Source of the DNA: Solirubrobacter soli DSM 22325
GTDB lineage: Bacteria > Actinomycetota > Thermoleophilia > Solirubrobacterales > Solirubrobacteraceae
DNA: 64,000 nucleotides
NCBI RefSeq assembly: GCF_000423665.1
Contig: NZ_KE384069.1
Span: 1 to 64,000 of the forward strand
Direction: 5' to 3'
This document shows, piece by piece, positions 1 through 7,025 of the stretch (positions are counted from its first letter, which is position 1; every line of letters begins with the position of its first letter). The notes beneath the pieces are model-generated. The model was not told the DNA's origin. It made no database searches and was given only the letters and a program-made list of their open reading frames with translations. The translations under genes and the position numbers were made by a program.

Positions 1-423
1 GTCGGCCGCGGCGAGCGTGACGACGGGCGCCGCCCCGCCGGCGGGCGCCGCGCGCGGGCCGCGGGGCGTCGCCGCGTCGCCGCGCGCCGCTGCGCCGCCG
101 GGCGCCGCTGCGCCGCCGGGCGCCGCCGCGCCGCCGGGCGCCGCCGCGCCGCCGGGCGCCGCCGCGCCGCCGGGCGCCGCCGCGCCGCCGGGCGCCGCTG
201 CGCCGCCGGGCGCCGCTGCGCCGCCGGGCGCCGCCGCGCCGCAGGGCGCCGCGCGCGCCCACGCCGCCAGCGCGGCGTCCAGCCACCGCTGCGCCTCTTC
301 GACCGTCGCGAGGAGGTCGGGCACGCCCATCGCCGGGTCGATCAGCGACGTGTTGACGAGGTCCTGGGCGAGGACGAGGCCGCCGGGGGCGTGGTCGAGG
401 CCGAAGCGATCGCCCGCAAGCAT
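1..423 (-). CDS. ABATE-domain (CGNR-type) transcriptional regulator, partial at left edge
   Basis: The reading frame starts at the ATG at 423-421 and stays open to the window edge, so the C-terminus, where the CGNR zinc finger of this family would lie, is missing. The N-terminus has the stress-induced ABATE/DUF1470 pattern: a LVLAQDLVNT stretch at about residues 16-25, then a short amphipathic segment ending near AQRWLDAALAAW. From about residue 59 the domain is interrupted by nine copies of a six-residue Ala/Pro/Gly repeat, followed by a GDAATPRGPRAAPAGG stretch. Members are thought to be DNA-binding regulators, but no target is visible apart from a palindrome 21 bp upstream of the start. 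An upstream in-frame TTG two codons earlier is an alternative start. Confidence 0.7.
   Translation of the reverse strand, partial: MLAGDRFGLDHAPGGLVLAQDLVNTSLIDPAMGVPDLLATVEEAQRWLDAALAAWARAAPCGAAAPGGAAAPGGAAAPGGAAAPGGAAAPGGAAAPGGAAAPGGAAAPGGAAARGDAATPRGPRAAPAGGAAPVVTLAAAD
86..247 (-). repeat. In-frame 18-bp tandem repeat array (9 units) inside the ABATE gene
   Basis: Nine near-identical 18-bp units encode a repeating Ala-Ala-Ala-Pro-Gly-Gly hexapeptide in the minus-strand gene. Units differ mainly by a single C/T change at a synonymous position, and the leftmost coding unit has Cys in place of one residue. The unit length is a multiple of three, so copy-number change keeps the frame. There are no unique spacers, so it is a coding minisatellite and not a CRISPR array. 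Confidence 0.9.
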
Positions 424-444
424 GGGCAACAGACTATCGACATG

Positions 445-461
445 GTCTAATTGACTTAGAC
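445..461. promoter_or_regulatory. Perfect inverted repeat between divergent genes (candidate operator)
   Basis: Six-bp arms GTCTAA and TTAGAC flank the 5-bp spacer TTGAC. The site lies 21 bp from the ABATE start and 19 bp from the acetyltransferase start, where an operator controlling both divergent promoters would sit. It is one of the few AT-rich spots in the region. No protein is shown to bind it. Confidence 0.45.
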
Positions 462-480
462 TCTGTCATGACGTATCGTC

Positions 481-1164
481 GTGGACGTGCTCCCCCTGGA
501 CAATCCGGTCTACTCCGCTCTCGACACCGACCACGCACACTTCGCCGTCAGCCACGGCCTCGCCAAGCGCTATCCCGGCGAGGTCGCGCGCTTTGCCGGT
601 CTGCGCGAGGCGTCGGCGGCGGGGTTTGCCGACCTCGAGGCGCTGGTCGAGCCCGGCGAGACGGTCGCGTTGGTCACGGCGGCGGATGTCGTCGTCCCCG
701 ACGGGTGGGAGCTCGCCCGCGGCCGGTTGATCGACCAGATGGTCTGCGACCGCCCGCCGGCGCCCGCACCCGCCGGGCCGCCGCTGCTCGAGCTCGGCGT
801 CGAGGACGTGCCGGAGATGCTGGATCTCGCCGAGCTCACGCAGCCGGGGCCGTTCGGGACGCGCACGCTCGAGCTCGGCCGCTATCTCGGCATCCGTGTC
901 GACGGCCGCCTGGCGGCGATGGCGGGCGAGCGGATGCGCCCGTCCGGCGCGACCGAGATCAGCGCCGTCTGCACCCACCCGGATTTCACGGGCCGTGGCT
1001 ATGCCCGCGCGCTGATGACACCGCTCCTCCAGGACGCCTTCGCCGCCGGCCGGAGCCCGATGCTGCACGTCAAGACCGAGAACGGGGCGAAGCGGCTCTA
1101 CGACCGTCTCGGCTTCACCGTCCGCCACGCGATGCGGCTGACGATCGTCACGCGAGCGCGATGA
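481..1164 (+). CDS. GNAT family N-acetyltransferase
   Basis: The 227-residue protein starts at GTG 481. The C-terminal half (about residues 100-220) has the GNAT fold signature: the acetyl-CoA pyrophosphate-binding loop reads HPDFTGRGYARALM (R/Q-x-x-G-x-G/A type), followed by the family's late strand/helix pattern ENGAKRLYDRLGF. The N-terminal 95 residues resemble the FR47-like subgroup and lack a recognisable domain of their own. The substrate cannot be told. It is divergent from the ABATE regulator gene and its 3' end overlaps the convergent Rid gene by 17 bp. Confidence 0.85.
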   Translation: MDVLPLDNPVYSALDTDHAHFAVSHGLAKRYPGEVARFAGLREASAAGFADLEALVEPGETVALVTAADVVVPDGWELARGRLIDQMVCDRPPAPAPAGPPLLELGVEDVPEMLDLAELTQPGPFGTRTLELGRYLGIRVDGRLAAMAGERMRPSGATEISAVCTHPDFTGRGYARALMTPLLQDAFAAGRSPMLHVKTENGAKRLYDRLGFTVRHAMRLTIVTRAR

Positions 1165-1525
1165 CCTCGAGCTCGACCAGCCACGCCGGGTCGAGCGTCT
1201 CGACGACGATCGCCGTGGTGGGTACGAGACGCCCGCCCAGCGCGGCGGTGCGACACGCCGCGTTGCGCTCCGCGTACGCGGCGTCGCGCAGGTAGCTCGT
1301 CACCCGCACGACGTTGTCGACCGTCATCCCCGCTGACGCGAGGATCGCTCGCAGGTTGTCCCAGATCAGCGCGAGCTGCTCGTCGAGCGATGCCGGGGCG
1401 TCACCGTGCAGATCGAGGCCCATCGTCCCCGAGACGAACAAGGACCGGGTCGCGCCGCGCACCTCGAGCGCGTGGACGTAGTCGGGCGTGGCGGCGTAGA
1501 GGCCGTCGTGTGTCGCAAGCTCCAT
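1148..1525 (-). CDS. Rid family (YjgF/YER057c/UK114) protein
   Basis: The 125-residue protein spans the usual single Rid domain. It has the LFVSGTMGLD strand, the ALIWDNLRAILASAGMTVDNVVRVTSYL core and the conserved C-terminal VELEVIA strand. Archetypal RidA hydrolyses 2-aminoacrylate imines using an Arg in a PARSCVEV-type segment. The aligned segment here reads VPTTAIVV, so that Arg is replaced by Thr and it probably belongs to one of the non-RidA subgroups of unknown activity. It is divergent from the Lrp/AsnC gene across 41 bp, a common context for Rid genes, and may be its target. Confidence 0.85.
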   Translation of the reverse strand: MELATHDGLYAATPDYVHALEVRGATRSLFVSGTMGLDLHGDAPASLDEQLALIWDNLRAILASAGMTVDNVVRVTSYLRDAAYAERNAACRTAALGGRLVPTTAIVVETLDPAWLVELEVIALA

Positions 1526-1566
1526 GACCGGCGAAGCTAGGCGATCCTTCGAAGCCGACGCACCCG

Positions 1567-2055
1567 ATGCGCAATGATTGCCAGCGGATGGCGGTCCTGG
1601 ACGAGATTGATTGCGCGATTCTCGCCGAGCTCCAGGAGCGCGGGGACATTCCGAACATCGAGCTCGCCCGGATCGCGGGCCTCTCGCCCGCGGCCACCTC
1701 GCGCCGGGTCGCGCGTCTGCGACTCGAGGGCGTGATCGAGGCGGTGCGGGCCGTGCTGGTGCCGGAGGAGGTCGGGCTGCCGATCGAGGCGTTCATCCTG
1801 GCCACGCTCGCCGAGCACCAGCCGGAGGCCGACGCCCGCTTCGCCCGCGAGGTCGCGGCGATGCCCGCCGTCCTGCGCGCGGACAGCGTCGCGGGGGAGG
1901 ACGACGTCCTCCTGCAGGTCGCCGTCGCCACGCCCGCGGACCTCCAGCGTCTGCTGCTCAAGCTCAAACGCGCGGGAGCCGCGCGGCTGACGACGATGCT
2001 GCGCCTCCAGGTGATCAAGCCGGCCGCGCCTTTGGCGCTCCGTTCGTCGGCGTGA
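1567..2055 (+). CDS. Lrp/AsnC family transcriptional regulator
   Basis: This 162-residue protein has an N-terminal AsnC-type winged helix-turn-helix (LDEIDCAILAELQERG, then NIELARIAGLSPAATSRRVARL as recognition unit). A C-terminal RAM/AsnC-ligand domain follows (about residues 75-155, with the GEDDVLLQVA strand). Such proteins sense amino acids and form octamers that wrap DNA. ATG 1567 and ATG 1588 are both possible starts; the second places LDEID at the usual distance from the N-terminus. The divergent Rid gene is the obvious candidate target. Confidence 0.9.
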   Translation: MRNDCQRMAVLDEIDCAILAELQERGDIPNIELARIAGLSPAATSRRVARLRLEGVIEAVRAVLVPEEVGLPIEAFILATLAEHQPEADARFAREVAAMPAVLRADSVAGEDDVLLQVAVATPADLQRLLLKLKRAGAARLTTMLRLQVIKPAAPLALRSSA

Positions 2056-2073
2056 GCGGTTAACACGCGCACC

Positions 2074-3003
2074 ATGCGTGTTGTCGTCGCCGTCGCCGTC
2101 CTGCTGCTGTTCCCGGCGGCGGCGCGGGCGGACTACACCGTGGCGACGGTCGAGAGGCCCACGACGGTGTCGGCTTACGCCGGCCACGTGGTCTGGAGCC
2201 AGTTCGACGGCTCGAGCTACCGCCTGTACGAAGCCCACGCGAGCCCCGCCGGGCAGGTGACGACGCAGCTCGCCGCGGCGCCGCGCAGCGTCCCCTTCGA
2301 CGCTGACATCGGCCCCGGCGCCGACGGCACGCCCACCGTCGTCTACTCGCGCTGCGCCACCGAGCCCAAGCTCGATCAGCTCCCGATCTGGGCGACCGCC
2401 CGCGGGTGCGATGTCTACCGCCTCGCCCTCGGCGCGACGAAGGAGACCCGCGTGGCCGGCGTCAGCACCGCCGCCGACTCCGAGTTCCTCCCGAGCATCT
2501 GGCGCGGCAGGATCGCCTTCGCCCGCGTGTACGACCGCAACCCGTATGTCTACGTCCGCGGGCCGGAAGGCCCGAACGAGCGCCAGCCCGGCGGCATGCG
2601 CGGCGAGACCGGCCTGCCGGGGCCGACGTCGCTCGACCTCGCCGGCGTCCGCCTCGCGCTCACCTGGGGCGTCGACGGCGACGCCCGCACCGAAGTGCGC
2701 CTCGACACGACCACCGGCGGCCACCGACTGCTCGAGTTCACCACCGACCAAGGCCGCGGCGAGCGGGTCGTCAACGCGTTCGTCTTCGCCGGCCGCGTGT
2801 GGTGGGCGCACGAGACGGACACCGGCCCGCTGCACCGCTACCGCCGGTGGCGGATCGCGACCGAGAAGCTCGAGGAGGCCGACATCCCGAATGACCGTCA
2901 GCCGACGCTGAGCATCGCGCCGCAGTCGGCGTCGAGCGTCTACTGGTCGCAGCCCGGCCGCGTCGGCGGTGACGGATCCGCGATTTTTCAAGCTAGTCTT
3001 TGA
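2074..3003 (+). CDS. Exported protein of unknown function, beta-propeller-like
   Basis: The 309-residue product opens with a clear signal peptide (MRVVVAVAVLLLFPAAARA, cleavage predicted before DYTV). The mature part has recurring short strands with W/Y and DG turns (VVWSQFDGSSYRLYEA, GRIAFARVYDRNPYVYV, AGRVWWAHE), which suggests a TolB/propeller-like fold. No catalytic signature is visible and I cannot name a family. It lies 18 bp after the Lrp/AsnC stop and ends 3 bp before a tiny ORF that precedes the AlaRS homologue. Confidence 0.7.
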   Translation: MRVVVAVAVLLLFPAAARADYTVATVERPTTVSAYAGHVVWSQFDGSSYRLYEAHASPAGQVTTQLAAAPRSVPFDADIGPGADGTPTVVYSRCATEPKLDQLPIWATARGCDVYRLALGATKETRVAGVSTAADSEFLPSIWRGRIAFARVYDRNPYVYVRGPEGPNERQPGGMRGETGLPGPTSLDLAGVRLALTWGVDGDARTEVRLDTTTGGHRLLEFTTDQGRGERVVNAFVFAGRVWWAHETDTGPLHRYRRWRIATEKLEEADIPNDRQPTLSIAPQSASSVYWSQPGRVGGDGSAIFQASL

Positions 3004-3006
3004 GGC

Positions 3007-3066
3007 ATGAGCACGACGACCGACATCCGCAGCCGCATGGATGCCGTCGTCGCGCGAGCGCTGTAG
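3007..3066 (+). CDS. Possible 19-codon leader ORF upstream of the AlaRS homologue
   Basis: ATG 3007 to TAG 3066 encodes a 19-residue peptide ending VVARAL, with three Ala codons among the last seven. Its stop codon lies inside the 5' arm of a perfect hairpin (3065-3090). A short upstream ORF rich in the cognate amino-acid codon next to a hairpin is the arrangement of translation-dependent attenuators of aminoacyl-tRNA synthetase genes. The start-site context is weak (TTTGAGGC) and no competing antiterminator is obvious, so translation is unproven. Confidence 0.3.
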   Translation: MSTTTDIRSRMDAVVARAL

Positions 3067-3090
3067 CCGCAGGCCCGCACGCCTGCGGCT
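3065..3090 (+). promoter_or_regulatory. Perfect 10-bp hairpin in the leader of the AlaRS homologue
   Basis: Arms AGCCGCAGGC and GCCTGCGGCT flank the 6-nt loop CCGCAC, 39 nt before the ATG of the synthetase homologue. No T-run follows, so it could be an intrinsic terminator of the high-GC type for the secreted-protein gene upstream, or an attenuator/translation-control element for the downstream gene. Its overlap with the stop codon of the short upstream ORF favours a regulatory reading but does not prove it. Confidence 0.55.
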
Positions 3091-3129
3091 CTCCACAGCC
3101 CTCGCACACCCGCAACCCAAGGCGGACCC

Positions 3130-4266
3130 ATGCTCAGCAGTGACCTCCGGCGTTCCTACGTCGACTTCTACACCTCCCGCGGCCACACCGAGATCCCCGG
3201 CTCGACGCTGATCGGGGACGACACCGTGCTGTTCACGAGCGCCGGGATGCAGCCGCTGATCCCGTACTTCGACGGCACCCCGCACCCCTCCGGGCGGCGG
3301 CTCGTCAACGTCCAGCGCTGTCTGCGCACGGTCGACATCGACGAGGTCGGCGACGACCGCCACCTGACCTGCTTCGAGATGCTCGGCAACTGGTCGCTGG
3401 GCGACTACTACAAGCACGAGTCGCTCAGCTGGACGCTCGAGTGGCTCCTGGAGATCGGCCTCCCGTTCGAGCGGCTCGGCGTGACCGTCCACGAGAGCGA
3501 TCCCTACGCGCGCGCTGTGTGGCGCCAGCTGGGCGTCCCCGACAACCGCGTCCGCGTGCTCGGCGACGAGGACAACTGGTGGGGACCGCCCGGCCCGCAC
3601 GGACCCTGTGGCCCGGACTCCGAGATCTTCTACATCCGCGACGACGGCCGCTGGCTGGAGATCGGCAACAACGTCTTCATCGTCCACGATCAGGACCTCG
3701 ACGGCACGCGGCGCGGCCTGCCGCAGCACAACGTCGACGTCGGCCTCGGGCTGGAGCGGATCCTCGCGCTGCTGCAGGGCGTGGAGACGGTCTACGAGAC
3801 CGACCTGTTCAAGCCGACCTTGGAGGTCGTGCGGCAGCTGAGCACCACGCCCGACACCCGCGCGGAGCGGATCGTCACCGATCACGTCCGCGCCTCGCTC
3901 TTGCTCGTCCAGGACGGCGTCACACCGTCCAACACCGGCCGCGGCTACGTCCTGCGCCGGCTCGTCCGGCGCGCGATCCGCCAGGGGCGCAAGCTCGGCA
4001 TCGAGGGCCCGTTCCTGCACGAGCTCACGAAGTCCGACGTGCTCGAGGCCGAGGAGCGGCGCTTCGGACGCACGCTCAACCGCGGCCTGCGCGAGCTGCG
4101 CAAGCTCGACGACGTCGACGGCCGGCAGCTCTTCAGGCTGTTCGAGACCTACGGGCTGCCGCCCGAGCTGACGCTGGAGGAGTTGGGCGTCAGCCCGGGT
4201 GGCTGGAGGGAGGACTTCGACCGCGCGGCTTCAGAGCACCGCGAGCGCTCTAGACAGCGGCCGTAA
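3130..4266 (+). CDS. Alanyl-tRNA synthetase homologue, catalytic core only (no editing or C-Ala domain)
   Basis: The 378-residue protein matches the class II AlaRS N-terminal half. It has motif 2 (TCFEMLGNWSLGDYYKHE), the long insert, motif 3 (GLGLERILALLQGV), and the tRNA-recognition helices with DHVRASLLLVQDGVTPSN and GRGYVLRRLVRRAIRQG. It stops at the TYGLPPELT segment, which corresponds to the end of the minimal aminoacylating fragment of ordinary AlaRS (roughly 440 of 870 residues in E. coli). The editing domain, its zinc-binding HxxxH and the oligomerising C-Ala domain are absent. Catalytic motifs look intact, so it may still charge tRNA-Ala or a mimic, or serve a biosynthetic role. A full-length alaS is presumably elsewhere. 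The RBS AGGCGG is 5 nt upstream. Its 3' end overlaps the aquaporin gene by 17 bp. Confidence 0.85.
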   Translation: MLSSDLRRSYVDFYTSRGHTEIPGSTLIGDDTVLFTSAGMQPLIPYFDGTPHPSGRRLVNVQRCLRTVDIDEVGDDRHLTCFEMLGNWSLGDYYKHESLSWTLEWLLEIGLPFERLGVTVHESDPYARAVWRQLGVPDNRVRVLGDEDNWWGPPGPHGPCGPDSEIFYIRDDGRWLEIGNNVFIVHDQDLDGTRRGLPQHNVDVGLGLERILALLQGVETVYETDLFKPTLEVVRQLSTTPDTRAERIVTDHVRASLLLVQDGVTPSNTGRGYVLRRLVRRAIRQGRKLGIEGPFLHELTKSDVLEAEERRFGRTLNRGLRELRKLDDVDGRQLFRLFETYGLPPELTLEELGVSPGGWREDFDRAASEHRERSRQRP

Positions 4267-4999
4267 AGCGCTTGCTCTCGGACTCGACCGCGGATTCCTC
4301 GGCCGGGACCGGCGTCGCGCCCTGGAACAGCGCCATGTGGACTCCGGCGCCCACCAGCGCGCCGATCAGCGGCGCGACGATGAACATCCACAGCTGCGAG
4401 ATCGCCCACCCGCCCACGAACAGGGCCGGGCCGATCGAGCGCGCCGGGTTGACCGACAGGTTCGTGATCGGGATGCCGACGAGGTGGATCAGCGTCAGGA
4501 CGAGGCCGATCGGGATCCCCGCGAAGGCGACGTTCGCGATCTTGTCGGTCGCCGACAGCACGGTGAAGATCAGGAACGCGGTGAGCAGTACCTCGGCCAG
4601 GAACGCGCCCCCCAACGCGTAGCCGCCCGGCGAATGGTCGCCGTAGCCGTTGGCGCCGAGCCCCATCGCGCCCGCGTCGTAGCCGCCGGACTTCGACTTG
4701 GCGATGATCAGCAGCACGCCGGCCGCGACGATCCCGCCGAGGACCTGGGCGATCCAATAGCGGACGGCCTCGCTAATCTCGATCCGTTTGGTGACGAGCA
4801 GCCCGAGCGTCACCGCCGGGTTGATGTGACAGCCGGAGATCGGCCCGACCGCGTAGGCCATCGCCAGCAGCGATAGGCCGAACGCGAACGCGACGCCGAG
4901 ATTGCCGATCTTGTCGCCGGCGATCACCGCCGCGCCGACACCACCTAGAACGAGGACGAACGTCCCCACGAACTCCGCACCTGCACGCCTGAGTGGCAT
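4250..4999 (-). CDS. aqpZ: Aquaporin Z-type MIP channel
   Basis: This is a six-helix major intrinsic protein of about 249 residues with both half-helix motifs, NPAVT (in GCHINPAVTLG) and NPARS (in SVNPARSIGPALF). The aromatic/His/Arg context is typical of water-selective channels rather than glycerol facilitators. The inner-membrane role would be osmotic water flow. ATG 4999 is preferred over the TTG at 5005 because a GGGGAG ribosome-binding site lies 6 nt upstream of the ATG. The tail after helix six is short and charged. Confidence 0.92.
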   Translation of the reverse strand: MPLRRAGAEFVGTFVLVLGGVGAAVIAGDKIGNLGVAFAFGLSLLAMAYAVGPISGCHINPAVTLGLLVTKRIEISEAVRYWIAQVLGGIVAAGVLLIIAKSKSGGYDAGAMGLGANGYGDHSPGGYALGGAFLAEVLLTAFLIFTVLSATDKIANVAFAGIPIGLVLTLIHLVGIPITNLSVNPARSIGPALFVGGWAISQLWMFIVAPLIGALVGAGVHMALFQGATPVPAEESAVESESKRFTAAV

Positions 5000-5074
5000 T
5001 CGCAACTCCCCTTGGTCGCTTGCTCGGCAGCGTGTCAGGTTCGGCGGCGGCTGTAAATGCAGGCAACAGCGCCG

Positions 5075-5602
5075 TCACAGTCGGAACGGCGCGGGCCGCG
5101 GCAGGACCGCGGCGCCCTCGACCGTCCGCACCCACTCGTAGCCGAGCGCCTTGGCGTGCGTCAGCCGCGCCCCCGCGTCGCGCAGGCGGTCCAGGCCGCG
5201 GGCGTGCATCTCGCCGGAGGAGAACGTCGCGTCCTCCACCACGACCACCGTTTTGCCCTTCTCCATAAGTCCGACCGCGGACTGGTAGACGCAGACGTCG
5301 GTCTCGAAGCCCACGAGCACCGCGGTCGGCCGGCTGACCGCCGCGAGGATCTCCGGCGTGCCGGCGAGCCCGAAGGTGGGCTTGATGAACGCAGGCGTCA
5401 CGGCCAGACGCGGGTCGGTCGGCCCGTTGTCCTCCGGCTCCTCCTCGGTGACGACGACGGGGACGTCGAGGCGTTGGGCGAGCGTCACGAGCCACGCGGC
5501 ACGGTCGAGCGCCTGCACGGCGCCTTCCGGCTCAGGGCCGAAGAACCCGGGTTGGGCGTCGATGACCACCAGGACGCAGTCTTCATGGGCGATGAGCGGC
5601 AT
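5075..5602 (-). CDS. Isochorismatase-family cysteine hydrolase
   Basis: The 175-residue protein has the full triad of the family: Asp15 in VVIDAQPGFF, Lys74 in AFIKPTFG and nucleophile Cys104 in FETDVCVYQSAVG. The family hydrolyses amide or vinyl-ether bonds (nicotinamidases, N-carbamoyl hydrolases, isochorismatases). No nicotinamidase metal-site motif (DxHxxxH) is evident, so the substrate is open. It is divergent from the DUF3616-like gene, with 14 bp between the starts. Confidence 0.88.
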   Translation of the reverse strand: MPLIAHEDCVLVVIDAQPGFFGPEPEGAVQALDRAAWLVTLAQRLDVPVVVTEEEPEDNGPTDPRLAVTPAFIKPTFGLAGTPEILAAVSRPTAVLVGFETDVCVYQSAVGLMEKGKTVVVVEDATFSSGEMHARGLDRLRDAGARLTHAKALGYEWVRTVEGAAVLPRPAPFRL

Positions 5603-5616
5603 GGGAGGATTCTGAG

Positions 5617-6669
5617 ATGAACGTCGATCTCGACCTGCACCCGAACGAGGCGTCCGACCTCGCCGTCATCCCGGGCGGACTGGAACGCTACGACCAATCG
5701 TTCGTGACCGTGCTCGACGAGGGCGTGATCGAGGAGTCGATCGCGGTGCTGGGGCATCGCGGCGGCGATGTCACCGGCGGGTGGGAAGCCGTCCGCCTCT
5801 CGCTGACCCCGACCGACCATGCGGGTCGGACCGAGGACTCCGAGGCGTGCGACTTCTGGGGCGGGCACCTGTACGTGCTCGGCTCGCACTTCGGCTCCAA
5901 GGACGGGCCGCTGGAGGCGCGGCGGGCGTGGATCGCGCGGGTGCGCACCGCGGACCTGGCGGGTGCGGTGGCGGGTGAGAAGCCGCCGGTCGAGATCGCC
6001 CGCAACCGCTTCGGGCTGCACCGGGCGGTCAACGACCGGTTGCGCGAGTCCGGCGTCGCCTTGCGCGAGCTCGGCCCGCGGGCGCGCGAGCGGCTGGTGC
6101 TGCGCACGATCGAGCGCGGCACCAAGAAGGGCAAGGCATGGGCGGCGCGGGTGCAGACCGACGACCAGCCGCTCAACATCGAGGGGTGCTGCTTCCTGGA
6201 GGATGGGACGCTGCTGCTCGGGCTGCGCTGCCCGGTCACGGCGTCCGGCCACCCGCTGCTCGTGGAGTTGCGCAACCTCGAGGCGTTCTTCGCCGACCCG
6301 GACTCCGTGCCGGACCTCGGCGCCGTCTGGGTGCTCACGGATGCCGGCACGCGCGAGGACCCGGTGGGCGTGCGCGCGCTGCATCGCACCCCCGATGGCC
6401 ACGTGCACGCGATCGTCGGCTCGTTGGACGCGCTCGGGAAGGACAGCGCGCTGGTCTTCGATCACGCGTCGGCGGGGCAGGCGCACTGTGAGCACTGGGA
6501 GCTCGAGGTGCCCGACCACCGCGGCGGGGGCGTCGTCGAGGTGGGTGTGAAGAACGCGTTCCCGGGCGAGCGTTCGGTCGAAGGGCTGGCGAAGATGCCG
6601 TCCGGGCCGTTCATGTACGTGGTGGATCGCGACCACAACGTCCATCTGCGCTTCCTCATGGCAGATTAA
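5617..6669 (+). CDS. Cytosolic DUF3616-like protein of unknown function
   Basis: The 350-residue protein has no signal peptide or membrane helix. Its centre has the pattern NIEGCCFLEDGTLLLGLRCPV, which resembles the 'EGLA...LYLGLRGPV' core of DUF3616 proteins, followed by a strand-rich stretch ending SVEGLAKMPSGPFMYVVDRD. This suggests a beta-propeller-like fold. No catalytic residues can be assigned. The following zinc-ribbon gene starts 6 bp after its stop, so the two are probably co-transcribed. Confidence 0.65.
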   Translation: MNVDLDLHPNEASDLAVIPGGLERYDQSFVTVLDEGVIEESIAVLGHRGGDVTGGWEAVRLSLTPTDHAGRTEDSEACDFWGGHLYVLGSHFGSKDGPLEARRAWIARVRTADLAGAVAGEKPPVEIARNRFGLHRAVNDRLRESGVALRELGPRARERLVLRTIERGTKKGKAWAARVQTDDQPLNIEGCCFLEDGTLLLGLRCPVTASGHPLLVELRNLEAFFADPDSVPDLGAVWVLTDAGTREDPVGVRALHRTPDGHVHAIVGSLDALGKDSALVFDHASAGQAHCEHWELEVPDHRGGGVVEVGVKNAFPGERSVEGLAKMPSGPFMYVVDRDHNVHLRFLMAD

Positions 6670-6674
6670 CCCGC

Positions 6675-7025
6675 ATGCCCGCAAACGGACCATGCCCCAG
6701 CTGCGGGGGCCAGCTCGTCCAGCTCGAGCGCAGCGGCGTGCACATCGACGCGTGCCGGAACTGCCGCGGCGTGTGGCTCGACCGCGGCGAGCTCGACACG
6801 ATCCTCCAGCGCGAGCGCCAGGTCGTCGCCTCCCACCACGACGACGACGAGGAGTTCTTCCGCGAGATGACCGGCCACGGCGGCCAGAAGACCTCGCACC
6901 ACCACGAGTCCTACGGCTTCGACTTCGACAAGCACACCGCCGAGCGCCTGCTCAAGGACTTCAGCTCACATAAGAGCCACAAGCGCAAGAAGAAGAAGAG
7001 CTTCCTCGACGAGCTCTTCGACTAA
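6675..7025 (+). CDS. Zinc-ribbon (TFIIB-type) protein
   Basis: The 116-residue protein starts with a four-Cys ribbon: CPSCGG at about residues 7-12 and CRNCRGVWLDRGEL at about 27-40. This is the zf-TFIIB pattern of small bacterial proteins. The middle is acidic and His-rich (SHHDDDEEFF, SHHHES) and may bind metal. The C-terminus has a Lys-rich tract (HKRKKKKSF) before an acidic end. The function of this family is not established. Its stop overlaps the convergent DedA gene by 4 bp. Confidence 0.85.
   Translation: MPANGPCPSCGGQLVQLERSGVHIDACRNCRGVWLDRGELDTILQRERQVVASHHDDDEEFFREMTGHGGQKTSHHHESYGFDFDKHTAERLLKDFSSHKSHKRKKKKSFLDELFD

Noticed and set aside
86..247. CRISPR array
   Set aside because: Units are contiguous 18-mers without spacers and encode a hexapeptide in frame.
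17..454. Open frame on the plus strand over the left-edge repeats
   Set aside because: It is the antisense of the ABATE gene; its Ala/Pro repeat is only the other strand of the coding repeat, and its remainder has no domain-like sequence.
1537..4020. 827-codon open frame on the minus strand
   Set aside because: Arg/Asp/Gly/Ala-biased antisense translation of the Lrp regulator, secreted protein and AlaRS homologue; no domain, start context or RBS.
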